Positions 39,929 through 48,946 of a stretch of DNA of 64,000 nucleotides are shown here, in pieces. The number at the start of each line of letters is the position of its first letter. Positions within the stretch are counted from its first letter, which is position 1. The notes under the pieces are model-generated. The model searched no databases, was not told where the DNA came from, and saw only the letters and a program-made list of their open reading frames with translations. The DNA is taken from NCBI RefSeq assembly GCF_013267835.1, contig NZ_CP053939.1, positions 1,736,001 through 1,800,000 on the forward strand. The letters are read 5' to 3'. This stretch comes from Neisseria mucosa. Its GTDB lineage: Bacteria; Pseudomonadota; Gammaproteobacteria; Burkholderiales; Neisseriaceae. Position numbers and translations under genes: made by a program.

Positions 39929-40774
39929 ATGAATTTCGATCTTCAAGCCCTCTCCTCCTTCTCCGGCTGGGAACACCTCGCCCAAGTTGGTATGTCTTTC
40001 GGCACCAACCTGCTAGCCGCCTTAGCCATCTTCTTTATCGGCCGCTGGGTCGCCACGCGCGTGGTAACACTGATGAAAGCCGCGCTGACACGCGCCAAAG
40101 TCGACAAAACACTGGTCAGCTTCCTCGGCAACGTCGCCAACATCGGCCTGCTGATCCTCATCATCATCGCCGCACTGGGCAAACTCGGCATCCCGACCAC
40201 TTCCGTTACCGCCTTGATCGGTGGCGCAGGCCTGGCCGTGGCTTTGTCATTGAAAGACCAACTGTCCAACTTCGCCGCCGGCGCGCTGATTATCCTCTTC
40301 CGTCCGTTTAAAGTCGGCGACTTTATCCGCGTCAACGGTTTTGAAGGCATCGTCCGCGAAATCAAAATGGTGCAGACCTCTTTGAGTACGCCGGACAACG
40401 AAGAAGTCGTCCTGCCCAACAGCGTGGTCATGAGCAACAGCATCGTCAACCGCTCCTCCCTGTCCCTCTGCCGCGCCCAAGTCGTGGTCGGCGTCGATTA
40501 CGCCTGTGATTTAAAAGTTGCCAAAGACGCCGTATTGAGAGCGGCAACCGAGCATCCATTGTGTGTTCAAACCAAAGAACGACCTGCCGTCGTATACATT
40601 ACCAACCTTGGCGACAGCGCCATCGAAATCACCCTTTGGGCGTGGACGCAAGAAGAAAACCTCGGCCCGTTCCGATTCGCCCTGAACGAACAAGTGGTTG
40701 AAAACCTGCGTGCCGCCAACATCAACATCCCATTCCCGCAACGCGATGTCCACCTCATCCAGCCGAAAGCCTGA
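39929..40774 (+). CDS. mscS: Small-conductance mechanosensitive channel, MscS family
   Basis: The 281-residue membrane protein opens under membrane tension to release solutes. It has three N-terminal helices, with the pore helix region ALIGGAGLAVALSLKDQLSNFAAGALIILF (Gly/Ala-rich packing typical of TM3). The cytoplasmic beta domain starts with RPFKVGDFIRVNGFEGIVREIKMVQT and PDNEEVVLPNSVVMSNSI. Length matches E. coli MscS. A single DUS follows, and pncC begins about 75 bases downstream on the same strand. Confidence 0.93.
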   Translation: MNFDLQALSSFSGWEHLAQVGMSFGTNLLAALAIFFIGRWVATRVVTLMKAALTRAKVDKTLVSFLGNVANIGLLILIIIAALGKLGIPTTSVTALIGGAGLAVALSLKDQLSNFAAGALIILFRPFKVGDFIRVNGFEGIVREIKMVQTSLSTPDNEEVVLPNSVVMSNSIVNRSSLSLCRAQVVVGVDYACDLKVAKDAVLRAATEHPLCVQTKERPAVVYITNLGDSAIEITLWAWTQEENLGPFRFALNEQVVENLRAANINIPFPQRDVHLIQPKA

Positions 40775-40851
40775 TTTCAGCTTTCAGGCCGTCTGAAATC
40801 CGGCGGGCCAAGCGCCTGCCCGGTTTTACCCTTTTCTATTAAGGAGCCGCC

Positions 40852-41319
40852 ATGTCCCATCTGCAAACCATCGCCGAACACCTGACCAGCCGCCGTCAAA
40901 CCGTTACCTGCGCCGAGTCCTGCACCGGCGGCCTGCTTGCAGGTGCGCTGACTTCCATTCCCGGCAGCTCGCAGTGGTTTCATCAAAGCTTCGTCACATA
41001 CAGCAACCAAGCCAAACAGGAACGCCTGGGCGTCATGCCCGACACCTTGCTGAAACACGGCGCAGTCAGCCGCGAGACCGTCTATGAAATGGCACGCGGC
41101 GCAAAAGCCGTCGCGCAGGCAGATTACGCCTTGAGTATTTCCGGCATCGCCGGCCCCGGCGGCGGCAGCGCGGCCAAACCGGTCGGCACAGTCTGGTTCG
41201 GCCTAGCCACGCCCGAAGGTTCGTTTGAGCAAACCGCGCTATTCACGGGCGATCGCGAAGCAGTAAGGGCGCAAGCCGTCGAATACGCATTGGCTTTCTT
41301 GGCGGAACATTTGGTTTGA
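40852..41319 (+). CDS. pncC: CinA-type nicotinamide-nucleotide amidohydrolase
   Basis: The 155-residue stand-alone CinA C-terminal domain hydrolyses NMN to nicotinate mononucleotide in pyridine nucleotide recycling. Visible: VTCAESCTGGLLAGALTSIPGSSQWF (Ser nucleophile region), FVTYSNQAKQERLGV, GAVSRETVYEMA, and SISGIAGPGGGSAAKPVGTVWFGL. AAGGAG precedes the ATG. The N-terminal pyrophosphatase part of full CinA is absent, as usual in proteobacteria. Confidence 0.92.
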   Translation: MSHLQTIAEHLTSRRQTVTCAESCTGGLLAGALTSIPGSSQWFHQSFVTYSNQAKQERLGVMPDTLLKHGAVSRETVYEMARGAKAVAQADYALSISGIAGPGGGSAAKPVGTVWFGLATPEGSFEQTALFTGDREAVRAQAVEYALAFLAEHLV

Positions 41320-41331
41320 TAGAAAAAACTC

Positions 41332-41370
41332 AGGCCGTCTGAAATCTGGAAATCAGGTTTCAGACGGCCT
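41332..41370. terminator. DUS hairpin between convergent genes
   Basis: Inverted AG-DUS pair (41332-41343 / 41359-41370) followed by T-run, between pncC and convergent efeB. Confidence 0.8.
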
Positions 41371-41400
41371 TTTTATTATCTATTTAAACCATCGGCGGAT

Positions 41401-42666
41401 TTATACGCCTAAAAGTTCTTTGCCGAGGAAGCTGCCTTTTTCGACACCCGGCAGAACGAAGAAATAGCCGCCGCCAAACGGGCTGATGTATTCCTCCAGC
41501 GGCTCGCCGTTAAGCAGGTTTTGCACGAAGATGAAGCCGTCGGCAAGGTTGGCCTGATAGCAGATGAAAATCAGGCCGACGTCGAGCTGGCCGTTGGCGG
41601 CGAGGCCGCGCGAGTAGTTGAAGGCGCGGCGGTAGAGCAGGTGTTTTTTCATGAACTCCGGATCGCGCGGATTGGCAAGGCGCATATGGCTGTCTTTGGG
41701 CGTGATTTTGCCGTCGGGGTCTTTGGCGAAATCGGCGGTGTCGCCCTCTTTTTTACCGTCCATGGGCGCGCCGCTGTATTTGCGCCGGCCGAAAATATCG
41801 GTTTGTTCCTGCATCGGGGTGCGGTCCCAAAACTCGACAAAGTGGCGGATGAGGCGGACGGCCTGATAGCTGCCGTTTTTCGTCCATGCCGGTTCGTCCA
41901 AGCTGTTGGCGGCAACGCCTGTCCACAGGACTTGATCGGCGACTTTGGGATCTTCGACTTTGGGATTGCCGGAGCCGTCGCGGAAACCTAAAAGGTTGCG
42001 CGCGGCAATGGCGCCGGGTTCGGCTTTAGGGAGCCAACCGTCTATGCTCCAACGGATGACGGCAAACTGGGCGGTGTTTTTGATGATGTCGCGTAGGGCG
42101 GCTTGGCAGGTTTCGGGGGAGAATGCGCAAATTTGCAGGCTGAGGTCGCCGTCGCACCAAGATTTTTGGAGTTTGTCGTTGGGGAAGTCGCGCATTTCCT
42201 GCAGGTGTTTCGGTTTTTTGTCTTTGAGGCCGAAGCGGTCGTCAAAAAGGCTGCTGCCGACGCCGACGGTAACTGTCAGTCCGTCGGGGCGGAATTGTTT
42301 ACCGAGGATGCCGCTGCCCGCAGGCGGGAGCTTGTCGTCGCCGTCTTGGTATTCGCCGCCTTGGGTAAGGAATTCGATGCGGGCGGTCAGGGCGCGGAAC
42401 AGGTTTTCAAGTTGTTTGGCGTCTTTGGCGGTAACGTCAAAGGCACACATGATGCCGAAGAGCTGGTGTGGCGTGACGATGCCTGCCTGATGCTCGCCAT
42501 AACACGGATAGGCCAGCTCGGAATGTTGGTTGTTTTGGGTCTCGGCGGCGGCTTCGCCTTGTTTTTTACCGGCAAAATAACCGGCAACGCCGATGGCGCC
42601 GGCGGCAAGGGCAGTTTTGAAAAGGGTTCGTTTTTCGGGTTGTGCCGGTTGTTTGTTTTGGCTCAT
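41401..42666 (-). CDS. efeB: Dye-decolourising-type heme peroxidase EfeB (deferrochelatase)
   Basis: The 421-residue heme protein is the periplasmic peroxidase of the EfeUOB iron importer. It has LLGFRDGSGNPKVEDPKVADQ (the GxxDG distal Asp/Gly motif of Dyp peroxidases), HLLYRRAFNYSRG and a C-terminal FFVLPGVEKGSFLG. The N-terminus PEKRTLFKTALAAGAIGVAG looks like a Tat signal with Lys-Arg instead of the twin Arg. The h-region Gly/Ala and no cytoplasmic retention signal support export. Third gene of efeUOB, 134 bases after efeO. Confidence 0.92.
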   Translation of the reverse strand: MSQNKQPAQPEKRTLFKTALAAGAIGVAGYFAGKKQGEAAAETQNNQHSELAYPCYGEHQAGIVTPHQLFGIMCAFDVTAKDAKQLENLFRALTARIEFLTQGGEYQDGDDKLPPAGSGILGKQFRPDGLTVTVGVGSSLFDDRFGLKDKKPKHLQEMRDFPNDKLQKSWCDGDLSLQICAFSPETCQAALRDIIKNTAQFAVIRWSIDGWLPKAEPGAIAARNLLGFRDGSGNPKVEDPKVADQVLWTGVAANSLDEPAWTKNGSYQAVRLIRHFVEFWDRTPMQEQTDIFGRRKYSGAPMDGKKEGDTADFAKDPDGKITPKDSHMRLANPRDPEFMKKHLLYRRAFNYSRGLAANGQLDVGLIFICYQANLADGFIFVQNLLNGEPLEEYISPFGGGYFFVLPGVEKGSFLGKELLGV

Positions 42667-42753
42667 GGTCTGCTCCTTGGCAGGGAACGGAAAGATTGCA
42701 ATCGTGTGAAGTAAGGTCGGTTTTCAAACATATTTGTGTGGGCGGCAATAAGA

Positions 42754-42789
42754 TTCAGACGGCCTTTCAATATCCAAAGGCCGTCTGAA
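42754..42789 (-). terminator. Outward-facing DUS pair between efeO and efeB
   Basis: Inverted repeat of two DUS (42754-42765 / 42778-42789) starting just past the efeO stop; could lower efeB expression relative to efeUO. Confidence 0.55.
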
Positions 42790-42800
42790 AACGCGTTATC

Positions 42801-43967
42801 TTATTTCAAACCCAAAATGCCGCGCAGTTTGGCCAAGTCTTCTGCCAAGGCATTAATTGGCGCTTGCAGGGCTTTGCGGTCTTCTTCGCTCAGTTTGTCG
42901 TACAGCTCGAAGCCGTCTTGTTTTTTGTATTTCGCCAAAATGTCTTCAACCTGTTTGAAGTTGGCATCGGTTTTTTCCAACAGCGCTTTGTCTTTGGCTT
43001 CGATCAGCGGACGGAACAAATCAACGATTTTTTTGGAGCCTTCCACATTGGCTTGGAAGTCGCTCAGGTCGGTATGGCTGTAACGGTCTTCTTCGCCGCT
43101 GATTTTGCTGCCGGCCACTTCTTCAATCAAAACAGCCGCGCCGCCAACCACTTTGCTTGGCGGGAAGGAAAGGGCGTCGATTTCTTTTTGCAGGGATTCA
43201 ACGTCTTTCATCAGTTTGTCGGCAGTCTCTTTCACGCCGGATACGTCTTTTTTCACCCACAGGGCGTGTTCGATGCGGTGGAAACCGGTGAAGGCTGCGT
43301 CGTTTGCGCCGTCTTTGAAGTCGTCTTCACGCGCGTCGATGGCGGGGTCGAGTTCGTTGAAGAGTTCGGCAATCGGCTCGATGCGTTCGTAGTGGATGCG
43401 GGTGGCGGCAAACAGGGATTTGGCTTTTTCGATGTCGCCGGCTTTGACGGCCTCGGTAAAGGCTTTGGTTTTAGCGACCAACTCTTTGGCTTCCGCCTGA
43501 ACATAAGCTTTATAGTCGGCCAGAGGTTGTGCCAGTTTTTCCAAATCGGCTTCGTTGGCCGTGTCTTTGAAGCCGCTGTCGGTAACAATCAGCTTGCCGC
43601 GCGGATTGGTCAACAGGCCGCAAGTCATTTCGTATTCGCCCGGCAGCAGGGTAACGGTCATTTTGTCGGATAAACCCGGGGCGATGTTTTCACGCTCGTC
43701 CACCACCATCACGCCTTTGAGGATTTCCCATTCCAGCTTGCGGCCGCTGTCATTTTTGATGTTGAACACGACTTGGCCGCTGGGGACGGTCAATTCCATC
43801 GGTTCGCAGGCAGTATCGTTCACACCGATATTGACCGAACCGTCGGCATTGGCGGCAGCGGATGCGCCTGAAGCGGCAGGCGCGGCTTTTTCGGCTTCAG
43901 GCGGCTGACACGCGGTCAAACCCAGAGCCAACATTACGGACAAAGCAGTCAGATTGAATTTTTTCAT
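42801..43967 (-). CDS. efeO: Iron uptake lipoprotein EfeO (cupredoxin-like + M75 domains)
   Basis: The periplasmic iron-binding component of EfeUOB. ATG 43967 is preferred because AGGA overlaps the first possible ATG (43973). The signal [20 protein letters not shown] has a lipobox, so the protein is a lipoprotein of about 388 residues. An N-terminal cupredoxin-like domain (about 45-130; [23 protein letters not shown] start and YEMTCGLL) is followed by the helical M75 imelysin-type domain with the metal motif [10 protein letters not shown] (HxxE). It starts six bases after the efeU stop. Confidence 0.92.
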   Translation of the reverse strand: MKKFNLTALSVMLALGLTACQPPEAEKAAPAASGASAAANADGSVNIGVNDTACEPMELTVPSGQVVFNIKNDSGRKLEWEILKGVMVVDERENIAPGLSDKMTVTLLPGEYEMTCGLLTNPRGKLIVTDSGFKDTANEADLEKLAQPLADYKAYVQAEAKELVAKTKAFTEAVKAGDIEKAKSLFAATRIHYERIEPIAELFNELDPAIDAREDDFKDGANDAAFTGFHRIEHALWVKKDVSGVKETADKLMKDVESLQKEIDALSFPPSKVVGGAAVLIEEVAGSKISGEEDRYSHTDLSDFQANVEGSKKIVDLFRPLIEAKDKALLEKTDANFKQVEDILAKYKKQDGFELYDKLSEEDRKALQAPINALAEDLAKLRGILGLK

Positions 43968-43979
43968 TTTCATTCCTTT

Positions 43980-44804
43980 TTATTTAGTTAACGTTTTTGC
44001 CGGCGCGCTGCCGCGCAAAAACCAAATCATGACGGGAACCAGATACAGCAGCCAAATCAGGACTTCGCCTTTGGTCGGGTGGTCGGTATAGCCGAAGAAA
44101 CCGCCGAGCAGTACGCCTAAAGGGCTGTCTTCATGCAAATATTTCGATGTGTCGAAAGCAATATCCTGCATCACATTCCATACGCCGGCCTCATGCAGCG
44201 CGCGAAACGAACCAGCCAGCAGACCGGCCGCCACCACAATCAGAAACGCGCCCGTCCAACGGAAAAACTTCGCCAAGTTCAGGCGCATACCGCCCTGATA
44301 AATCAGCGTACCAATGACAACCGCCGCCAACAGCCCCAACACCGCGCCTATCGGCATAGACCACGTCGGGCTTTGCTGGAACACGGCCAGCAGGAAAAAC
44401 ACACTTTCCAAACCTTCGCGCGCCACAGCCAAAAACGCCATGCCGACCAAGGCCCAACCCTGGCCGCTGCCGCGGTTCAAGGCCGTCTGAACAGAATCCT
44501 GCAGATGCTGTTTCATCGAACGCGCGGCCTTTTTCATCCACAAAATCATGTACGTCAGCATGGCCACGGCCACCAGGCCGATGACGCCGACCACCAATTC
44601 CTGTTCTTTTTGCGGAATCTCGCCAGTAGCGGAATGAATGCCGTAACCAATACCCAAACACATGACCGAAGCCAAAAACACGCCCAGCCAAACCTTCGGC
44701 ATCAGCTCGCTGTGTCCCGACTGTTTCAAAAAACTGGCAACAATGCCGACGATCAGGGCGGCTTCGATGCCCTCACGCAGCATAATCAATAAAGCAATCA
44801 GCAT
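43980..44804 (-). CDS. efeU: Ferrous/ferric iron permease EfeU (FTR1 family)
   Basis: The 274-residue inner membrane permease has seven or so helices and the two REGxE iron motifs: REGIEAALIVG at residues 10-14 and AREGLESVFFL near 131. First gene of efeUOB; a Fur-like palindrome sits about 60 bases upstream of the ATG. A coding DUS at about 44480 lies in the loop after helix 4. No frameshift is seen, unlike the broken efeU of some E. coli strains. Confidence 0.93.
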   Translation of the reverse strand: MLIALLIMLREGIEAALIVGIVASFLKQSGHSELMPKVWLGVFLASVMCLGIGYGIHSATGEIPQKEQELVVGVIGLVAVAMLTYMILWMKKAARSMKQHLQDSVQTALNRGSGQGWALVGMAFLAVAREGLESVFFLLAVFQQSPTWSMPIGAVLGLLAAVVIGTLIYQGGMRLNLAKFFRWTGAFLIVVAAGLLAGSFRALHEAGVWNVMQDIAFDTSKYLHEDSPLGVLLGGFFGYTDHPTKGEVLIWLLYLVPVMIWFLRGSAPAKTLTK

Positions 44805-44860
44805 AAAAAACTCTAAAGTGAAACGTTCATTTGTTAACGCATTTATAACGCTTTATGTTT

Positions 44861-44876
44861 AATAATGCAAATTATT
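44861..44876 (-). promoter_or_regulatory. Fur-box-like palindrome upstream of efeU
   Basis: AATAATGCAAATTATT is a perfect inverted repeat (AATAAT/ATTATT around GCAA) similar to the 7-1-7 Fur consensus ATAATNATTAT, 57 bases before the efeU start. Iron repression of efeUOB fits the function. Confidence 0.55.
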
Positions 44877-45185
44877 TTTATTTTTTAATAACCCTATATT
44901 TATTAAGATTTTTTAAAAGAAAATAACGAACGTAATCAATAAAAACTAAAAGGCCGTCTGAATTTTATTTTTTCAGACAGCCTTAAAAACAGTAACTAAT
45001 TGTAAATAAATAATAAAAAAGTTCCATAGTATAAAATTCTCTATCAGTTATATTTTCAAAATTTATCAAATTTAAAAGGTTGATTTACAACAAAAATTAA
45101 AACCGCCTTATCTTTTATAGTTGGCATATTGCTGGTGCAATCAGCAATCCATGACATAACAAACGCATAACAAAGGAACCCTCCT
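44877..45185. other. Divergent intergenic region efeU / cytochrome c peroxidase
   Basis: About 300 very AT-rich bases with no gene. Holds a DUS at 44951 with a mutated second arm (TTCAGACAGCC) and probably both divergent promoters; a purine-rich AAGGAACC ribosome site lies just before 45186. Confidence 0.6.
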
Positions 45186-46361
45186 ATGCCACGTTTAAAA
45201 CTCCACCAAATCGCTTTGGCTTTGGCCGTTTCTGCCGCGCTGACCGCCTGCGGCGAGAAAACGGCTCAAACAACCGAAACCCCTCAAGCAGCTTCTGCCG
45301 CGAGCGCTGCCGATACTGCCGCAAGCACCGCCGCCGTTTCGGCCCCTCAAAATTCCGCCGATATTTCTGCCGAAGACAAAGCCCTGTTGGAACGCGCGCA
45401 AGCTACGTTCAAACCTTTGCCTGACTTAGCCGAAATGCAAAAAGTTCGTCCGTTTACTGAAGAACAGGTCAAACTCGGCCAACAACTTTGATACGAAAAC
45501 CGCCTGTCCAAAGGCAACACCGTCAGCTGTAACTCTTGCCACAATTTGGCAACTGCCGGCGTAGACAACATGCCGACCAGCGCGGGCCACAAAAGCCAAT
45601 TCGGTGGCCGTAACTCCCCAACTGCTCTGAATGCCGCCTTGTTAGGCAGCCAATTCTGGGACGGCCGTGCAGCCGATGTGGAAGAACAAGCCGGCGGCCC
45701 ATTGCTCAACCCGGTTGAAATGGCCAACGCGACCGAAGCCGATGCCGCCGCCAAAATCGCCGGTATCCCTGAATACCAAGAAAAATTCAAAGCCGCATTC
45801 CCTGAAGACGGCGCCGTTTCCTTCAAAAACATCACCACCGCATTGGGCGCGTTTGAACGTACCCTGCTGACCCCGACCCGTTGGGACGACTACCTGAAAG
45901 GCAACGTATCTGCCCTGAGCGAACAAGAACGCAAAGGCGTACGCGCATTTATGGACAACGGCTGTATCGCTTGTCACAACGGCGTCAACTTGGGCGGTAC
46001 CATGTTCCAAAAATTCGGTTTGGTGGATGGTCCTTACTGGAAACACATTGACGATCCTAAACACGACAAAGGCCGTGCGGACGTAACCAAAAAAGCCGAA
46101 GACGAATTCTTCTTCCGTGTTCCCGGCTTGAGAAACGTCGAACGCACCTACCCATACTTCCACAACGGCAGCGTTTGGGAATTGGATAAAGCCGTCAACA
46201 TCATGGCGAAAGCTCAATTGGGTAAAACTCTGGCTCCGGAAGAAACTGAAAACATCGTTGCCTTCTTGAAAGCCCTCTCCGGCAATGTTCCTGAATCTGC
46301 CCGAACCATGCCTGAGCTGCCTGTATCCACCGATGTCAAATCCCAACCTGACAACAAATAA
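45186..46361 (+). pseudogene. ccp: Diheme cytochrome c peroxidase interrupted by an in-frame TGA
   Basis: The reading frame is continuous from ATG 45186 to TAA 46361 except for TGA at 45489-45491. Before it: a lipoprotein signal ending LTAC, an Ala-rich linker and VRPFTEEQVKLGQQL. Right after it: YENRLSKGNTVSCNSCHNLATAG, with the first heme motif CNSCH and, further on, CIACH plus RNSPTALNAALLG and PGLRNVERTYPYFHNG. Family members have Trp at the stop position (LGQQLWYENRLS), so TGG became TGA by one base. The protein would reduce H2O2 in the periplasm, anchored as a lipoprotein. Either a fresh nonsense mutation, a sequencing error, or read-through. Confidence 0.88.
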
Positions 46362-46378
46362 GGTTTAGCACAAAACAA

Positions 46379-46409
46379 AGGCCGTCTGAAAATCCGTTTC
46401 AGACGGCCT
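46379..46409 (+). terminator. DUS hairpin after ccp
   Basis: Inverted AG-DUS pair with a 7-base loop and T-run, 18 bases past the stop. Confidence 0.8.
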
Positions 46410-46503
46410 TTTTGTTGCCGGCCATATGGACGGCTTTGTTTCACGATTCCACACAATATGGTAATCTTGAGCCGATTTTCACCATACATCCGAAAGGAAC
46501 ATC

Positions 46504-46830
46504 ATGAGCCTGATTATTGAAGACTTGCAAGAAGGCCACGGCAAAGAAGCCGTCAAAGGCAAAGAAATCACCGTACATTACACCGGCTGGTTGGAAGACG
46601 GTACCAAATTCGACTCCAGCCTCGACCGCCGTCAACCGCTGACCATCACTCTGGGCGTCGGCCAAGTGATTAAAGGTTGGGACGAAGGCTTCGGCGGCAT
46701 GAAAGAAGGCGGCAAACGCAAGCTGACCATTCCTTCCGAAATGGGCTACGGCGCACACGGTGCCGGCGGCGTGATTCCTCCGCACGCAACCTTGATTTTT
46801 GAAGTCGAGCTGCTGAAAGTGTACGAATAA
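46504..46830 (+). CDS. FKBP-type peptidyl-prolyl isomerase
   Basis: The 108-residue protein is a single minimal FKBP domain: [58 protein letters not shown] and [16 protein letters not shown]. All hallmark active-site residues (Tyr, Asp, Phe, Val-Ile, Trp, Tyr) appear present. It has no signal peptide, so acts in the cytoplasm, catalysing cis-trans isomerisation of Xaa-Pro bonds. GAAAGGAAC precedes the ATG. Confidence 0.95.
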   Translation: MSLIIEDLQEGHGKEAVKGKEITVHYTGWLEDGTKFDSSLDRRQPLTITLGVGQVIKGWDEGFGGMKEGGKRKLTIPSEMGYGAHGAGGVIPPHATLIFEVELLKVYE

Positions 46831-46853
46831 GCATTTGACGCTTCAAAAGACCG

Positions 46854-46893
46854 AGGCCGTCTGAAACCCGAAGTTTGGTTTTTCAGACGGCCT
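46854..46893 (+). terminator. DUS hairpin after the FKBP gene
   Basis: Inverted AG-DUS pair (46854-46865 / 46882-46893), 23 bases past the stop. Confidence 0.7.
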
Positions 46894-46955
46894 GTTTTAT
46901 CAAGATTCGGTATAATGCCCTCTTTTACAAGCAAACCATTTCCCAAGGAACCCCC

Positions 46956-47204
46956 ATGCTTTTACCCGAACAAGTCAAAACCCTGATTGAAGGTGTTACC
47001 CCTTGCGAACACGTCGAAGTCGAAGGCGACGGCCATCACTTCTTCGCCGTCATCGTTTCCTCCTCATTTGAAGGCAAAGCCCGCCTCGCCCGCCACCGCC
47101 TGATTAAAGACGGCCTCAAGCCGCAACTTGAAAGCAACGAATTGCACGCGCTGTCGATTTCCGTTGCCGCCACTCCGGCCGAATGGGCTGCCAAACAGGC
47201 TTAA
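46956..47204 (+). CDS. ibaG: BolA-family protein (IbaG-like)
   Basis: The 82-residue protein MLLPEQVKTLIEGVTPCEHV is a single BolA fold: VEVEGDGHHFFAVIVSSSFEGK, RLARHRLIKDGLKPQLESNELHALSIS. BolA/IbaG proteins bind monothiol glutaredoxins around an Fe-S cluster and may bind DNA; the conserved His of HRLIKDGL is the cluster ligand candidate. ATG 46956 follows AAGGAACC; the longer frame has no start signal. The length and the LLPEQVKTLIE start fit IbaG (YrbA) better than BolA. Confidence 0.85.
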   Translation: MLLPEQVKTLIEGVTPCEHVEVEGDGHHFFAVIVSSSFEGKARLARHRLIKDGLKPQLESNELHALSISVAATPAEWAAKQA

Positions 47205-47220
47205 TTTGGAATCAAACAAA

Positions 47221-47249
47221 AGGCCGTCTGAAGAGTTTTCAGACGGCCT
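47221..47249 (+). terminator. DUS hairpin after ibaG
   Basis: Inverted AG-DUS pair with a 5-base loop and T-run, 16 bases past the stop. Confidence 0.8.
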
Positions 47250-47349
47250 TTTTCATACATATTAAACAGCACAGACGATCGATACAAACGCCAAACCGCA
47301 TTCGACAATACGCAATCGCGGTGTAAACCCTACCGGCACGACCGCCAAA

Positions 47350-48144
47350 CTAGCCCTGCCGTTTCGGGAAAAACTGCACCACGTTCTCACCTTGCGGCAA
47401 CACCAATTTCTTCACGGCATGGCCGTACACGGTTTCAAGTGTGATGTTCAGACGGCCTTCGTTGGCAAAAATCTTATCCACACATTCCTTGGCCGCTTGC
47501 GGATTGCTGAACTTCAACGCATTCCACAATCCCAAGGTTTCCATGTCCTGCCAAAACGTCCCGGCTTTTTTATAGCTCAACTCAAGCTTCGCCGTGTCGG
47601 TTACCGGATCGTAAAAGCCGTTGTCGGCGAGCATATCGCCCAAGTCGTGCATATCAATCAGCGTGGGCGCTTCGCATTCGATGCCTTCATGGTTCAGACG
47701 GCCTGTCAGCTCGCTCAGGCTGTCGCGGCCAAAGTGCGTGAAAAACAATAATCCGTCGGTTTTCAAAGCGGTAGCCCAGTTTTTCAATACCGGCAAAATA
47801 TCGTCGGCGCGGCTGAGGCTGAGGTTGGCCCACAACATATCGGTGGATGCCTCGGGCAACGGCACAGTCAGGGCTTGGCAATGCTGCGGGATGGTTTTGC
47901 CGGTCAGCTTCTGCCAGAAACCGCCTTTGCGCGCGGCGGCGGCGGTTTTCAAAAAATCGGCATTCGGATCGTATTCTTCAAACACGGCGTTGGGATAACG
48001 CGCGGCCAGCAGGCTGCGGCTGATATCGGCATCGGCACCAATCAGCATGATGCGTTTGGGTGCATTGCGGACCAGCTGCAGGCGCTCGTCGGTGTCTTGG
48101 GCGAGATGGCGGTGAATCTGCCAGCGTTTGTCTTGTTCGGTCAT
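47350..48144 (-). CDS. bioC: Malonyl-ACP O-methyltransferase BioC
   Basis: BioC methylates malonyl-ACP with SAM to start pimeloyl synthesis for biotin. From ATG 48144 the protein has 264 residues. SAM-binding motif I is divergent (RIMLIGADADISRSLLAARYP instead of the usual Gly-rich loop), with acidic EEYDPN at the end of strand 2, LPEASTDMLWANLSLSRADD and LLFFTHFGRDSLSEL typical of BioC. The next upstream gene is bioH, which finishes the same pathway. A coding DUS sits at about 47694. The name depends partly on this context. Confidence 0.75.
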   Translation of the reverse strand: MTEQDKRWQIHRHLAQDTDERLQLVRNAPKRIMLIGADADISRSLLAARYPNAVFEEYDPNADFLKTAAAARKGGFWQKLTGKTIPQHCQALTVPLPEASTDMLWANLSLSRADDILPVLKNWATALKTDGLLFFTHFGRDSLSELTGRLNHEGIECEAPTLIDMHDLGDMLADNGFYDPVTDTAKLELSYKKAGTFWQDMETLGLWNALKFSNPQAAKECVDKIFANEGRLNITLETVYGHAVKKLVLPQGENVVQFFPKRQG

Positions 48145-48199
48145 GGTAGGTCGTGTCAGCGGGCTTTGCCCGGCAATGTTTTTATGGTTTAAGGCTATT

Positions 48200-48946
48200 T
48201 CAGACGGCCTTTTCGACAAAATTGCGGTAAATTTCGGCAAACTCGTCGGCATGGCTTAAAAAGGGCGCGTGTGCGGCTTTGTCGATAAGGACCAGCTCGC
48301 TGTTGCTCAAATGGCGGTGTAAATATTCACCCATGCGCGGCGGCGTGATGGCGTCTTTCTGTCCAAACACCAGCAATGACGGCGTTTGAATCAGCGACAA
48401 CAGCGGACGCGCATCGGCATGGTTGACCGCTTCAAGCGCGGCCTGTAAGGCGGAAGGCGTGCCGCAGTGCGCCAAATCGGGCAGCACCCGGTTTAAGATT
48501 TCGCTTGAATGCGGCGTGTGCAGCAGTTGCAGTTGTAGAAACTGTTTAATATGTTTGGCATAATCCTGCTGAAATGCGCCGACCATCTTGCCCAAGGCAG
48601 GTTGCGCCAAGCCTTCGGGATAATCCGTGTCGGCAGTCAGTCGGGCAAAACTTGCCGTCAGGCAGAGCGATCGGATTTTGTCGGGATAAAGCGCGGTCAG
48701 ATACAGGGCAACCAGTCCGCCCAGCGACCAGCCGAGAATGTGTGCCGGCGTGTCGATTTGTCCGGCGAAGGCTTCGGCAACGGCGGCAATATCAAACGGC
48801 TCGGCAAAAGGCGCATCGCCGTGTCCGGGCAAATCAAGCGCGCGGACGTCCCAACCGGCAGGCAGGCGCGGTATCAAATCGTCGAATACATGGCGGTTCG
48901 CCGCCCAACCGTGTATCAGATAAACTTTTTTGGCGGAGTGTGGCAT
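48200..48946 (-). CDS. bioH: Pimeloyl-ACP methyl ester esterase BioH
   Basis: Removes the methyl ester that BioC added, releasing pimeloyl-ACP for biotin synthesis. The 248-residue alpha/beta hydrolase starts [21 protein letters not shown] (HGWAAN oxyanion loop). It has the nucleophile elbow [12 protein letters not shown], the acid Asp in [13 protein letters not shown] and the catalytic His in [11 protein letters not shown]. Its start codon overlaps that of divergent comF (shared CATG at 48944-48947). Cotranscribed with bioC, 55 bases apart. Confidence 0.92.
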   Translation of the reverse strand: MPHSAKKVYLIHGWAANRHVFDDLIPRLPAGWDVRALDLPGHGDAPFAEPFDIAAVAEAFAGQIDTPAHILGWSLGGLVALYLTALYPDKIRSLCLTASFARLTADTDYPEGLAQPALGKMVGAFQQDYAKHIKQFLQLQLLHTPHSSEILNRVLPDLAHCGTPSALQAALEAVNHADARPLLSLIQTPSLLVFGQKDAITPPRMGEYLHRHLSNSELVLIDKAAHAPFLSHADEFAEIYRNFVEKAV

